From Alsobacter soli (lineage in GTDB: Bacteria; Pseudomonadota; Alphaproteobacteria; Rhizobiales; Beijerinckiaceae): 64,000 bases of DNA. Shown here in pieces: positions 7,958-16,239 of the stretch. The notes under the pieces were generated by a model. The model saw only the letters and a list, made by a program, of their open reading frames with translations, was not told where the DNA came from and made no database searches. The position numbers and the translations under genes are program-made. Location: contig NZ_PVZS01000005.1 in the NCBI RefSeq assembly GCF_003004785.1, positions 124,001-188,000 of the forward strand. Direction: 5' to 3'. Position 1 is the stretch's first letter. Every line of letters begins with the position of its first letter.

Positions 7958-8996
7958 CTGCAAGACCATGCAAGGGTCCGGCCTCAGTCAGCTTGAGGGT
8001 GGGGTCGGCATTCGACCCTAACCCGAGCTTCAGGTACTCGGAGCCGAGCACTGCCCACAAATCAGGTGTCGTGATCTGGCCTCCGTCGTACCCGCACGCA
8101 ATCCGACCCAGCGCGGCCCGGAAAGCGTCCGTGTCGATTTCAGCCTGTGCTTTCGCCACCGTTTCGGGAGTGAACTCCCAGCCTCGCCCTCGCACCAGAA
8201 TGCGGGCGAGCGCTTCCGGGGAGATGTGCGGAAGATCGGCCCACATGCCCTGAGCCAATGCTCTGGCGAGGGCGTGGTCCGGATGACCGGGGTTCTCGGG
8301 CGCACGACCGATTTCATACATGTGAGTCGCCGCACTCCAATCGGCGCGTTCGGCGGGCAGCCGCTCAAAGACGTCCGGGCGCTCCTCGGCGACGTAGAAC
8401 CTGTTGAGCGTGTCGAACAGGCGGAACCGGTATCCTTGCGCCAGCAGCGCTGGCTCCCACTCGTCCCAGGCGCGCTCTCCCGCGCCCGGCGTCACTGCTT
8501 CCGCGACCACCACGACCGGGCGGAAGCGCGACCAGTTATTGCCGGCCAGCACGTCCGCCTCGGCGCCTTCCACGTCGATCTTCAGGATGTCGATGGCGGT
8601 GACGCCGTGCCGCTCGCAGAGGGTGGCCAGCGTCGCGCAGGGCAGCGTGTGCGTCTCGTAGGTCACCCCGAAGGCGCCCGCGCCGCGGGCGTGCTCCTCG
8701 ACCGTGGTCGAGAATCCGTGCAGGCGGTCGACTTGGTGGAAACGAGCCTCGCCGTCGTGTCGGCCGACCAGGCCTTGGTGCACGACATCCCGGGGCCGCA
8801 ACCTGGCGTAGAGCGCCGCCAAGGCCGGCTGCGGCTCCGCCACGATGCCCCGCCAACCCCGCTCATAAAAGAACTGCGTCACGTTGTCGGCGACGGGATG
8901 GCCTGCGCCGACATCGATATAGAAGCCCCCTGGTTGGCCAGCGAAGGCCAGGGCAAGGTGATAATCTTCCAGGTTCTGCGTGTACGACAGCAGCAT
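7911..8996 (-). CDS. FkbM-family SAM-dependent methyltransferase
   Basis: A 361-residue protein whose residues 1-200 carry the FkbM fold: SYTQNLEDYHLALAF at the start, the SAM-binding loop FYIDVGAGHP, VAEPQPALAALYARL, and the TAIDILKIDVEGAEADVLAG signature. The last 150 residues are not recognised. FkbM enzymes O-methylate sugars or other hydroxyls of surface polysaccharides and secondary metabolites; the substrate here cannot be inferred because no glycosyltransferases are adjacent. ATG 8996 was chosen (AAGG upstream; domain begins MLLSY) over the longer frame from 9068. Confidence 0.85.
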   Translation of the reverse strand: MLLSYTQNLEDYHLALAFAGQPGGFYIDVGAGHPVADNVTQFFYERGWRGIVAEPQPALAALYARLRPRDVVHQGLVGRHDGEARFHQVDRLHGFSTTVEEHARGAGAFGVTYETHTLPCATLATLCERHGVTAIDILKIDVEGAEADVLAGNNWSRFRPVVVVAEAVTPGAGERAWDEWEPALLAQGYRFRLFDTLNRFYVAEERPDVFERLPAERADWSAATHMYEIGRAPENPGHPDHALARALAQGMWADLPHISPEALARILVRGRGWEFTPETVAKAQAEIDTDAFRAALGRIACGYDGGQITTPDLWAVLGSEYLKLGLGSNADPTLKLTEAGPLHGLAATHPRAVRSMPTTSG

Positions 8997-9103
8997 GTGG
9001 CGCCTTGGTGGGCATTCGGGGGCCGCAATCAGTACGAGAGCAGCGGGCCGACTATCGTTACCAGACACGACGCTGGCTAGCAGTGTTCTTGAAGGGGCGC
9101 TGC

Positions 9104-10453
9104 CTAGTGGTGATGCCCCGGTGGCTCGACCATCCGGAACGGAAGCTGCTCCTCCCGGCCGTGGAACCGCAGCGCCAGCGTGGCGTCGAACTCATGCGGC
9201 TCCTCGGGGGCCGCCTCGCTCTCGAACACGTCCTCCGAGCCTTCGGCGCGCAAAGCGAGCCCCTCGACGCGTCCGCCCGGGCGCAGGATCTCAACCCTGG
9301 CATCCATCCCCGGCGCGGGATGATCCAGGCGCAGGCGCATCCTCTCGCCGGCGGGCGTGTCGACGATCTCCAGCCGGCCGGCTACAAGCGCGGTCGCGAA
9401 CACAAAAGGCTCGGGCGCATGATGGTGCCCATGCCCCTTTGTATGCGCCGCCTCGGCCGCCTCTGAAGCGGGCCGAATGGCGATATGGGCCGCTTCGAGG
9501 GCCGGCAGGTGCGCGGCCAGCTCGCGCTCCAGATCGGTCCGGACGCGCTCCGCCTCGACAAGGCTCATTCCGGGGTCGACCAGGGCCGTGGCCTGGACGT
9601 GCAGGCGGTGGCCGAGCCAGCGGAGTTTGAGATCATGCAGGCCCTGCAGGCCGGGAACGTGCTCCGCGGCGTGGCGCGCCTCCGCCGCGAGCCCCGGCTC
9701 GACGCCGTCGATCATCCGGCGCACGACGGAGCTCGCGGACTGCCAAACAATGCCGAAGATCGCCAGCGTGATGAGCAGACCGATGATGGGGTCCGCCAGC
9801 GGGAATCCAAGCCAGACGCCTGCGGCGCCCAGCACCACCGCGAGGCTCGTCAGCCCGTCCACGCGGGCGTGGTAGCCGTCCGCGATGAGCGCGGCGCTGT
9901 TGATGCGCCGGCCGACCCGGATGCGGAACACGGCGACAGCCTCGTTGCCCAGGAAGCCGACCACGCCGGCCGCCGCCACCCAGCCGAGTTGCCGGATCGG
10001 TTCGGGGTGGAGCAGCTTGTTCACGGCCTCGTAGCCGGCGACCAGCGCGCTCGCGAAGATGATCAGCACGATGACAATGCCGGCGAGGTCCTCGACCTTG
10101 CCGTAGCCATAGGTGAACGTCGCCGTGGGCCGCCGGCGCACAAGGCGGAAGGCGACCCACAACGGGATGGCCGTGGTGGCGTCGGCGACGTTGTGGATGG
10201 TGTCCGCCAGCAGCGCGACCGAGCCGGACGCGATGACCACGAGAACCTGCAGGAAGGCCGTGACCGCCAGAATCACGAAGGACCACTTGATGGCCCAGAT
10301 CCCCTGTGAGGTCGTGGCGATGGTCGGATCGATCACCCCGTGCGTGTGGCCGTGGTCGCCATGGCCGTGATGATGGCCGTGGCCGTGGTGGTGGCCATGC
10401 TGATGATGGTCGTCGTGGCCGAAACCCAGCCAGCTCCTCGCCTTGCCGAGCAT
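9104..10453 (-). CDS. dmeF: DmeF-like CDF cobalt/nickel exporter with C-terminal extension
   Basis: A 449-residue cation diffusion facilitator. Residues 12-38 are a His-rich cytosolic segment, then six membrane spans follow. The metal site has the HxxxD pair in span 2 (H87/D91 in DTIHNVAD) and the matching H195/D199 in span 5 (YHARVDG). The cytoplasmic ferredoxin-like domain covers about 255-328. DmeF exporters pump Co2+/Ni2+ out of the cytosol. An unusual extra 110-residue tail (340-449) is bounded by GHGHHH and a terminal GHHH. The gene starts 8 bp after the repressor gene, giving a dmeRF-like operon. DmeF versus other CDF clades is inferred from operon and His-rich segment. Confidence 0.85.
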   Translation of the reverse strand: MLGKARSWLGFGHDDHHQHGHHHGHGHHHGHGDHGHTHGVIDPTIATTSQGIWAIKWSFVILAVTAFLQVLVVIASGSVALLADTIHNVADATTAIPLWVAFRLVRRRPTATFTYGYGKVEDLAGIVIVLIIFASALVAGYEAVNKLLHPEPIRQLGWVAAAGVVGFLGNEAVAVFRIRVGRRINSAALIADGYHARVDGLTSLAVVLGAAGVWLGFPLADPIIGLLITLAIFGIVWQSASSVVRRMIDGVEPGLAAEARHAAEHVPGLQGLHDLKLRWLGHRLHVQATALVDPGMSLVEAERVRTDLERELAAHLPALEAAHIAIRPASEAAEAAHTKGHGHHHAPEPFVFATALVAGRLEIVDTPAGERMRLRLDHPAPGMDARVEILRPGGRVEGLALRAEGSEDVFESEAAPEEPHEFDATLALRFHGREEQLPFRMVEPPGHHH

Positions 10454-10461
10454 CGGCGTCC

Positions 10462-10728
10462 TCACAGGTACTTGGTGATGGCGGTGACCTCGGCCAGCGC
10501 CTCCTTGGCCTTGCGGCCGCCCTGGCCAATGGCGTCCTCCAGGCAGTGGTTGATGTGATCCTGGATGAGTTCGCGCTTGGCGTTGGCGACGGCCTTCTCG
10601 ACCGCGTGCAGTTGCTGCGCGAGGTCGAGACAGGGGCGGCCGGCCTCGACCATGCCGATCACGGAGGCGAGGTGGCCCTGGGCCCGCTTGAGCCGGGCGA
10701 TGATGTCGGGGTGGCTGGGGTGCATCAT
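10462..10728 (-). CDS. CsoR/RcnR-family metal-sensing repressor (NreA/DmeR-like)
   Basis: An 88-residue all-helical DUF156 protein. Candidate metal ligands are H3, C33, H58 and C62: the spacing of the family fingerprint, with Cys rather than His in the last position (DHINHCL). RcnR/DmeR-type Ni/Co sensors generally use His there, while CsoR Cu sensors use Cys. The overall sequence (MHPSHPDIIARLKRAQGH) is closest to the NreA-like branch linked to nickel resistance. It should repress itself and the exporter until metal binds. Two adjacent ATGs exist (10728 and 10725). A GC-tract inverted repeat lies 12 bp upstream. Confidence 0.85.
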   Translation of the reverse strand: MMHPSHPDIIARLKRAQGHLASVIGMVEAGRPCLDLAQQLHAVEKAVANAKRELIQDHINHCLEDAIGQGGRKAKEALAEVTAITKYL

Positions 10729-10740
10729 GCGGCAGCACCT

Positions 10741-10757
10741 ATCCCCCCGGAGGGGAT
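10741..10757 (-). promoter_or_regulatory. probable operator of the metal-sensing repressor
   Basis: Perfect inverted repeat ATCCCC-CCGGA-GGGGAT directly upstream of the repressor gene. CsoR/RcnR family operators are G/C tracts flanked by A/T inverted halves, so this is a good autoregulatory site for the two-gene operon. It lies 12-28 bp before the start codon and could block the promoter or ribosome access. Confidence 0.6.
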
Positions 10758-10841
10758 CCGTCAAGCGGCAGCCCGGGCCCCGGCCACGAACCGCGCTAGG
10801 CCACGGTCTCCCCGCCTCCCGCCCCCAGGATTACAGGGTCG

Positions 10842-12068
10842 CTATCGCCAGCCGGGCGCCTGCCGCATGTCTTCGAGCGTGGCTTTTGAGTCCGGCGGGG
10901 CGCCGTTCCGAAATTTGAACATGGTCCCGGCGGGGAAGAGCCTGTCCGCGTCCGGGAAGAAGCGGCGGAAGATCTCTCGCACCCGCGCCCGCACCAGCTC
11001 CTCGTCGGCTCCGTAGTAGCCCTTGAGGATCACGAGGACGTAGTCGAAGAAGTGATGGCCGAGGAACTGGTCGTAGACGAGGCTGTAATGGCCTTGGACC
11101 TCCTCGTCCGTGTCGGCCGCCATGCCACGTCCGAGAAACGGCATGGCGAGACCCGCCCGCCGCCGCGCCCCGGGGTCGATCCACACGTCCAGATCGCGAT
11201 GGACCACTCTCCGGGGGACCATGTCCCGGTCGACCTCGATCAGCGTGTTTTGCGCATGCGACTCCAGGAGGATGCCGCGTTCGCGGGCGACCGTCGCCCA
11301 GCACGCGACGATTGGGCCGAGCACGCGGTCGATGACGAATGGAACCGGGTCGACGCCCAGCCTGGCGATCATCTGCACCAGGAGAGGCGGCGACTCGGGG
11401 TGCTTCAGGTCGCCGGCGTACAAGGCGAAGCACGGGATCAAAAACCTTCCGGCAACAAAGGGCCGGGCCCGCGCCTCTCGCACCAGAAATCCCCAGGCCC
11501 GTCCGCCGGCGCCGAGGGCGACGCCCAGCGAGTCCGGCAGATAGGCGAAGCTGTCGAACAGGACGTGCGCGAGATCGGAGCACACGGCGACACTGTTGTG
11601 GATATTCTTGAGCCGAAGCTCCCGGTTGAAGCGCGAGATCCGGACCGGGTAGTGGAGCTTGATGTAGTGATCGGGAACACCTTGCAGTTGCTCCAAGGCG
11701 AGCACCGTCCTGGTCGAGGCGGTCGGGGCCACCTGAATGGGCGTGCTCGGCGGTAAGGCGCGGATGTCCTCAATACCTTCGGCGGCGTCGTTCCTCCACG
11801 TTGCAGGATGCACAGGAAACAGCACCCCTTCCGGCCTGACGAAGTGGCGAAGAAGCCCAGGAACCGGATCGGCCTGGAACAGCGAGACGCGATCCCGTGG
11901 GGCGCAGACTGTGACGAGACCGAAGGACGGCGCCTCGTTTTCCGGTTGGTAGCGCACCGCGGCCTCGGTCCGACTTGCGAGCGGGCTGTAGGTCTTGGCA
12001 CCCTCGATGACGTAGCGCTCCATATAGAGGAAGGCGCGGGCGCCCTGGCCCACGGCTGCGAGTTCCAT
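10842..12068 (-). CDS. IucA/IucC-family siderophore-synthetase-like protein
   Basis: A 408-residue protein. The IucA/IucC signature segments are visible: the phosphate/substrate strand HYIKLHYPVRISRFNREL (about 140-157), a central helical region, and RGILLESHAQNTLIEVD followed by RRVVHRDLDVW, equivalent to the ATP/Mg site of NIS synthetases. It is shorter than the usual 550-600 residues and lacks much of the N-terminal palm. NIS synthetases couple carboxylates to amines or alcohols in siderophores such as aerobactin. No acyltransferase, monooxygenase or receptor is nearby, so a role outside classical siderophore synthesis is possible. Start at ATG 12068 has GGGAG upstream. Confidence 0.68.
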   Translation of the reverse strand: MELAAVGQGARAFLYMERYVIEGAKTYSPLASRTEAAVRYQPENEAPSFGLVTVCAPRDRVSLFQADPVPGLLRHFVRPEGVLFPVHPATWRNDAAEGIEDIRALPPSTPIQVAPTASTRTVLALEQLQGVPDHYIKLHYPVRISRFNRELRLKNIHNSVAVCSDLAHVLFDSFAYLPDSLGVALGAGGRAWGFLVREARARPFVAGRFLIPCFALYAGDLKHPESPPLLVQMIARLGVDPVPFVIDRVLGPIVACWATVARERGILLESHAQNTLIEVDRDMVPRRVVHRDLDVWIDPGARRRAGLAMPFLGRGMAADTDEEVQGHYSLVYDQFLGHHFFDYVLVILKGYYGADEELVRARVREIFRRFFPDADRLFPAGTMFKFRNGAPPDSKATLEDMRQAPGWR

Positions 12069-12237
12069 GTGACAACTCCCGCGAGGGGCCGGCTCGCCCG
12101 TATGGCTGCCAACCCGGCCCAGGGTTCGGCAGGGAGGCCCGGATCGCCGCCCGACTTTGCCATCGCGGCGCGATCTTTATTCAGCGCGAGGAGCGCCGGG
12201 CGCGGGGTTCAGGCCCGGTGCGGGCCGCAGTCAGCCG

Positions 12238-12846
12238 TCAGCCCCTCGCGGCGGAGGCTGCGGTCAGCCCGGCCAGGAGCCGGTCGGCGTTGCCCCAGCG
12301 GATCGTCTCCATGAAGGTGTCCACGTAGGTCACCGCCTTGGCGCCGTAGTCCATGTGGTAGGAGTGCTCGTACATATCGAGCGCCAGGATGGGGACGCCG
12401 CCGGCCAGGGTGTGGCAATGGTCGGCCGCCCACTGGTTGACGAGCCGGCCGTCGCGCGGCGACCAGCACAGGAGCACCCAGCCGGAGCCGCCGGCGAGCG
12501 CCTTCCCCGTCGCGACGAACTCGGCGCGCCAGCGCTCGTATGAGCCAAAGTCCCGGGTGAGCGCCTCTTTCAGGGCGGGCCCGGGCTCGCTGGCGTCACC
12601 CAGCCCGTCGAAGAACAGCTCGTGCAGGATCATCGAGTTCGTGGCGATCAGCTCCTCGCGCTTGAGCCCGTTCAGCAGGAAGCCGGGCGCCGCGGCGTAG
12701 TCGAGGTCGGCCAGCCGCTCCTGGATCAGGTTCAGGCGCTTCACCGCGCCGCCGTAGTTGTTCTTGTAGTGGCTGATGATCATGCGCTCCGACATGCCCT
12801 TGATGCGGGCGGGGTCGCAGCCCAGCGGCTTCATGGCGTAAGTCAT
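12238..12846 (-). CDS. sodB: Fe/Mn superoxide dismutase
   Basis: A 202-residue SOD. Metal ligands H26 (ISHYKNNYGG), H75 (ILHELFF), D157 and H161 (LALDMYEHSYHMDYG) are all present. It dismutates superoxide in the cytosol. The sequence is divergent compared with housekeeping SodB (for example GSGWVLLCWSPRDG in place of the usual GSGW-VWL-V), so it may be an accessory copy in this stress cluster. The frame stays open upstream to 13917 but the family starts at MTYAMKPLG (ATG 12846). It follows the beta-propeller gene by 25 bp, a likely operon. Fe versus Mn cannot be decided. Confidence 0.92.
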   Translation of the reverse strand: MTYAMKPLGCDPARIKGMSERMIISHYKNNYGGAVKRLNLIQERLADLDYAAAPGFLLNGLKREELIATNSMILHELFFDGLGDASEPGPALKEALTRDFGSYERWRAEFVATGKALAGGSGWVLLCWSPRDGRLVNQWAADHCHTLAGGVPILALDMYEHSYHMDYGAKAVTYVDTFMETIRWGNADRLLAGLTAASAARG

Positions 12847-12871
12847 GGGTTTCCTCCCGTCCTCGCTCGCC

Positions 12872-13867
12872 TCAGGGCGCCGGCCGAAAAACGAGCAGCT
12901 CCGCCTGTCCTCCCGATGCAGGGCTCGCGACGTAGAGCCGGTCCGTCTCGGGGACGAAAAGCGAGGTTCTCGCCCCCTTCGAGGTCGCGATCCTCGCGGG
13001 AGCCACGTTCGGGTCGTCCGGCTGCACGTCGACGAAGCCCTCCCCGCAGCTGACATAGAACCTGCGGCGGCGCGCGTCGTAGAAGACGTCGTCGGCGTCC
13101 CCGCACGTGGCTTTCCGCCACAAAAGCGAGCCGTCGAGCCCGTAGCGCAGCAGGGTGGCCGGCTTCCGGGCCACAATCGCCAGACCTGCGGGATCACCGC
13201 CGTAGGCCATCGGGAAGGTCGCCCGGAACTCGCCCGTCCGCCAGCTCGCGGCCCGCCGCCCGGACTGGATGTCCACGACGGCGACTTCGCCCCGGTCGGG
13301 AACGTTGACGAACGCCCGCTGGCCGGAGGCGTCCAGCTGGAACCCCTCCGGGTGGCCGCCCAACTCGATGACGGCCTTCTTCGCCCTGTCCCTCGGGTCG
13401 ATGACGGCGAGGGCGCCCTCGCCATACCCGACCACGACGCGGTCGCCGCGGATGCGGACGTTGTCCGCATCCTGCTTGAGGTCGATCCGACCGGAAGGCG
13501 CCAGGGTCTTGCCGTCGAACAGGCGCACAGAGCCGTCCCGGGCGTTGGCCACGTAAAGCGTATCCGTCGAGGGCTCGTAGCCCACCCCCTGGGGCTCCGC
13601 CAGGCCGGCGATTCCGGCGGCGACCTTGGCCTGCTCGATGTCGACGACGCCGACGCTGTCGTTGCCGAGCTCGGCCACGAACAGGCGTTTCCCAGCCAGG
13701 TCAACCGCGAGGTGGTCGATGCGCCCCCCGACGGGACCGAGCGGAATCCGTGCCTCCAGAACGAGGCCTTCAGCCGCCTGCGCTCCAACGGCGTACAGCA
13801 TGAGGCCGAGCGCGCAGACGCACGCGCACGTCGTCTGTGAAGGCGTCCTCGTTGCTGCCCATCCCAT
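12872..13867 (-). CDS. secreted YncE-like beta-propeller protein
   Basis: A 331-residue protein with a signal peptide (about residues 1-33, ending AVGAQAA) and five to seven repeats of the YVTN-type blade (for example GIAGLAEPQGVGYEPSTDTL, VYGEGALAVIDPRD, GGHPEGFQLDASG). Periplasmic propellers of this class bind ligands or proteins and often accompany redox or metal enzymes; no catalytic residues can be named. The ATG at 13867 has a strong AAGGAGG site; an upstream ATG at 13921 would add an unlikely extension. It is transcribed into the sod gene. Confidence 0.78.
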   Translation of the reverse strand: MGWAATRTPSQTTCACVCALGLMLYAVGAQAAEGLVLEARIPLGPVGGRIDHLAVDLAGKRLFVAELGNDSVGVVDIEQAKVAAGIAGLAEPQGVGYEPSTDTLYVANARDGSVRLFDGKTLAPSGRIDLKQDADNVRIRGDRVVVGYGEGALAVIDPRDRAKKAVIELGGHPEGFQLDASGQRAFVNVPDRGEVAVVDIQSGRRAASWRTGEFRATFPMAYGGDPAGLAIVARKPATLLRYGLDGSLLWRKATCGDADDVFYDARRRRFYVSCGEGFVDVQPDDPNVAPARIATSKGARTSLFVPETDRLYVASPASGGQAELLVFRPAP

Positions 13868-13917
13868 GGCGACCTCCTTGGGGACACACCGGACCAGGTG
13901 GGGCGTCTCGCGAGCAC

Positions 13918-14319
13918 TCATAATTGCGGCGACAGGAAGAGGCACCGGGTGCCTGTGATCTCGTAGCCGTAGCCCCCCGGGTCTGCTCGGACATGCGGGC
14001 ACACCCAGGCTCTGCCGTCAGGGCTGAGGCTGCCTATTACGCTGTCTCCCGTCACCTGGTAGCGCTGTTCGCCGATCTGCACCTCAAGACCGCCGCCCTC
14101 AGACCGGGTGACGGCGCTGGTGGCTATCGGACGACAGTCATTGTTGCCGCAGCACAGCGCCCCGCTCCCGTTCCGGATCCCCTCAAGCCAGTCGTTGGAC
14201 GGATCCCCGTCCGTCTTGGTGTCATGCGCTCCCGCAGCGGAAGCCTGAAGGAGTACGGCCAGCGCTGCCGCGAATGCCCGCAAGCGTGTTGGCCCGCACC
14301 TGACGCTCAGCCTCTGCAT
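13918..14319 (-). CDS. secreted cysteine-containing hypothetical protein
   Basis: A 133-residue protein with a signal peptide (FAAALAVLLQASAAGAHD) and a mature domain containing the cysteine cluster ALCCGNNDC plus later cysteines (WVCPHV, TRCLFL), likely disulphides or a metal site in the periplasm. Homologues occur as unnamed secreted proteins in Bradyrhizobium-like genomes. Start ATG 14319 has GGAGGAACG upstream. It precedes the beta-propeller and SOD genes on the same strand with a 50-bp gap. Confidence 0.68.
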   Translation of the reverse strand: MQRLSVRCGPTRLRAFAAALAVLLQASAAGAHDTKTDGDPSNDWLEGIRNGSGALCCGNNDCRPIATSAVTRSEGGGLEVQIGEQRYQVTGDSVIGSLSPDGRAWVCPHVRADPGGYGYEITGTRCLFLSPQL

Positions 14320-14419
14320 AATCGTTCCTCCCTGGCCGGCTCGCGATGGGCGGCAGCGGCCATCCACCCCGCGGCGCCGCCCCTCTCCAGATTTCGCGAG
14401 AGGTCGTTCCAGCCGCCAG

Positions 14420-14710
14420 CTAGTCGTCGTCCTCGTCGTCCTCGGCGACGGCCTTCCCGGTCTGGGCATTGACGGTCATGTTCTCCGTCTTCCCGTTCTT
14501 CTGCCCCGAGATGAGGAGGTTCGCGCCCTGTCTTTGCACCTGGACGTTGGAGTAGCCCTCCGACTGCATCTTCTGAACGATCTGCTCTTGAGTCATCGGC
14601 TGGCCGCCGGCGGTGAAATCCGGCCTCTGGTCCGCCGCGAACGCGACCAGAGCGGCGGCTCCGAGCGCCAGAGCTCCTGCGGAGGCGATCAATATGGGTT
14701 TTGCGGGCAT
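14420..14710 (-). CDS. small secreted PepSY-like protein
   Basis: A 96-residue protein with an N-terminal signal or anchor (ILIASAGALALGAAALVAFA). A PepSY-type core follows (MTQEQIVQKMQSEGYSNVQVQ ... VNAQTGKAVAEDDEDDD), where the strand ending in DxxTG is the usual PepSY signature. The C-terminus is an acidic tail of Asp/Glu that could bind cations. PepSY domains act in periplasmic inhibition or metal handling. Start ATG 14710 begins the family; a longer frame reaches 14863. Confidence 0.7.
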   Translation of the reverse strand: MPAKPILIASAGALALGAAALVAFAADQRPDFTAGGQPMTQEQIVQKMQSEGYSNVQVQRQGANLLISGQKNGKTENMTVNAQTGKAVAEDDEDDD

Positions 14711-14981
14711 CGTGCTCTCCTGTGGTGCTGAGCCCCCCAGATTGGTTCTCGCTAGCGCGAGCCGGCGCCTTCTTCCACCGAGCAGCCGTTGCTTGCGCCG
14801 GATTGGGCGGCCGAAGTTCGATGCACCAGGACCGCCACGTGCGCTTGCCAAGCGACTGGACATTCGCCAGAAGGTCGGCTGACGCTAACGCCCCGAGCGG
14901 GCCGGGACCCGCAGCCCGCTAAGATGTGCCGGCCGGACGCATCCATCCGGACGCAGGCCCTGGTATGGCCGGACGCGAAGC

Positions 14982-15962
14982 TTACTCCTGCTGCTGTCCG
15001 CACTTGGCGACTTCGTCCGCGCTGTGCTGCTTCTGCGCCGCCACGACCTCCTTGCACTGCGGGTCCATGCCGGCCTTGGGCGCGCCGCCCGCCAGGCTGA
15101 CCTTGTCGAGCGCGGCGCGAAGCCCGGTCGCGACCTTGCCAGCCTCGTCATTGGCCCAGAAGTGCATGAAGAACAGCCGCGGCTCGTCGGCCAGCATGTG
15201 GTTATGGATGGCGGTCACCTCGATGCCGTTGGCCCGCAACGCCTTCAGCACCGGGTTCACCTCGTCAGCTGTCAGAACAAAGTCCCCTGTCGTAGCGACC
15301 TTGCCGCCCCCGGTCGGCTGCATGTTGATGCCGATGGCGGATCCCATGGATTCCGGTACGTCCATGCCCTCGTCCTTGACCGGCTGCCCCCGCGCCGCCG
15401 AGAACTGCAGCACGCCGCCGTTGACCTTGCCCTTCTGGCCGAGGGTCTTCTCGATGGCCGCCTGGTCGAGGTCGAGCGCTGTCGCAGGCGCGGCCGCCGT
15501 GGTGAGCGCCATGGGTGTTGCGCTGAGCGCCAGCGCTTCGTGCAGCGCGGCCGCGAGCTTCACCGGGTCGCCGCGGCCGGCGACGTGCATGTAGAGCGTA
15601 AAGGGCTCCGCCCGCAGCAGGTGGTTGTGGACGGCAGTGATCGTGATCCCGCTCTCGGAAAGTTTGGCCATCACAGGGTTGATCTCCTGCTGCGTGAGCA
15701 CGAGGTCGCCCATCACCATGGCCTCTGAGCCCATGGGCCGGAACGCGAGCCAGCCGCCCAGCGCGAGCGCCGGCTTGATCTCGACGCCGTCCACCCGGAC
15801 CCTGAGGTCGGTGCGCGGCAAGCCGACCCGGTAGACGTCGCCCTGCATGGAGCCCTCACGCCCGAGGGCCTTTCCAACGGCGCCCCAGTCGGGCGCGGCC
15901 AGGACGGCGGAACCGGTCAGAATCGCGGCGGACGCTACAAAGACTGCGATGGCTCGGCGCAT
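14982..15962 (-). CDS. DUF1259 (LpqO-like) tandem-domain protein
   Basis: A 326-residue secreted protein (signal peptide to about residue 22, SAVLAA). It has two copies of the DUF1259 domain, each with a VVLT-type turn followed by a conserved H-N-H motif: ITAVHNHLL in copy 1 and VTAIHNHML in copy 2. Copy 1 spans about 25-155, copy 2 about 165-295. The HNH-like pair followed by phenylalanine-rich FxxMH strands suggests a metal-binding surface; the function of the family is not known. The C-terminus ends in Lys/Gln-rich sequence with two cysteines. It lies 35 bp after the small membrane protein gene and may be the last gene of the chromate operon. Confidence 0.8.
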   Translation of the reverse strand: MRRAIAVFVASAAILTGSAVLAAPDWGAVGKALGREGSMQGDVYRVGLPRTDLRVRVDGVEIKPALALGGWLAFRPMGSEAMVMGDLVLTQQEINPVMAKLSESGITITAVHNHLLRAEPFTLYMHVAGRGDPVKLAAALHEALALSATPMALTTAAAPATALDLDQAAIEKTLGQKGKVNGGVLQFSAARGQPVKDEGMDVPESMGSAIGINMQPTGGGKVATTGDFVLTADEVNPVLKALRANGIEVTAIHNHMLADEPRLFFMHFWANDEAGKVATGLRAALDKVSLAGGAPKAGMDPQCKEVVAAQKQHSADEVAKCGQQQE

Positions 15963-15997
15963 GGCGCTTCTCCTGTTCGCCCCCTGGGTTCGCCCCT

Positions 15998-16231
15998 CTA
16001 GGCATGGCGGCCAGGCTGCTCCTCCGGCGGCCGCACGTGGCGGAAGGTCCAGAGCAGCAGCAGGTCGTAGGCGATCTTGAGGGCCGTGAGGTACACGGGC
16101 AGCAGCGCCGCCACGAACCCGTCGCCGAAGTCGCGCAACGCCCGCCCCCAATAGAGCCGCGCGACCAAATATGCATCCGCGGCCACCAGCCGGAGGTCCA
16201 GTCCACGCCCTATCGTGGTGACGTGCTGCAC
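15998..16231 (-). CDS. small hypothetical membrane-associated protein
   Basis: A 77-residue protein with one hydrophobic amphipathic stretch (FGDGFVAALLPVYLTALKIAYDLLLLW). It lies 8 bp after its upstream neighbour and 35 bp before the DUF1259 gene on the same strand, which supports a real operon member. No family recognised. Confidence 0.48.
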   Translation of the reverse strand: MQHVTTIGRGLDLRLVAADAYLVARLYWGRALRDFGDGFVAALLPVYLTALKIAYDLLLLWTFRHVRPPEEQPGRHA

Positions 16232-16239
16232 GGCCCGCC

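Noticed and set aside
9633-10529. 298-codon minus-strand frame overlapping dmeF
   Set aside because: Arginine/proline-rich out-of-frame shadow of dmeF.
12847-13917. N-terminal extension of the SOD frame
   Set aside because: Lies over the beta-propeller gene in another frame; SOD homology begins at 12846.
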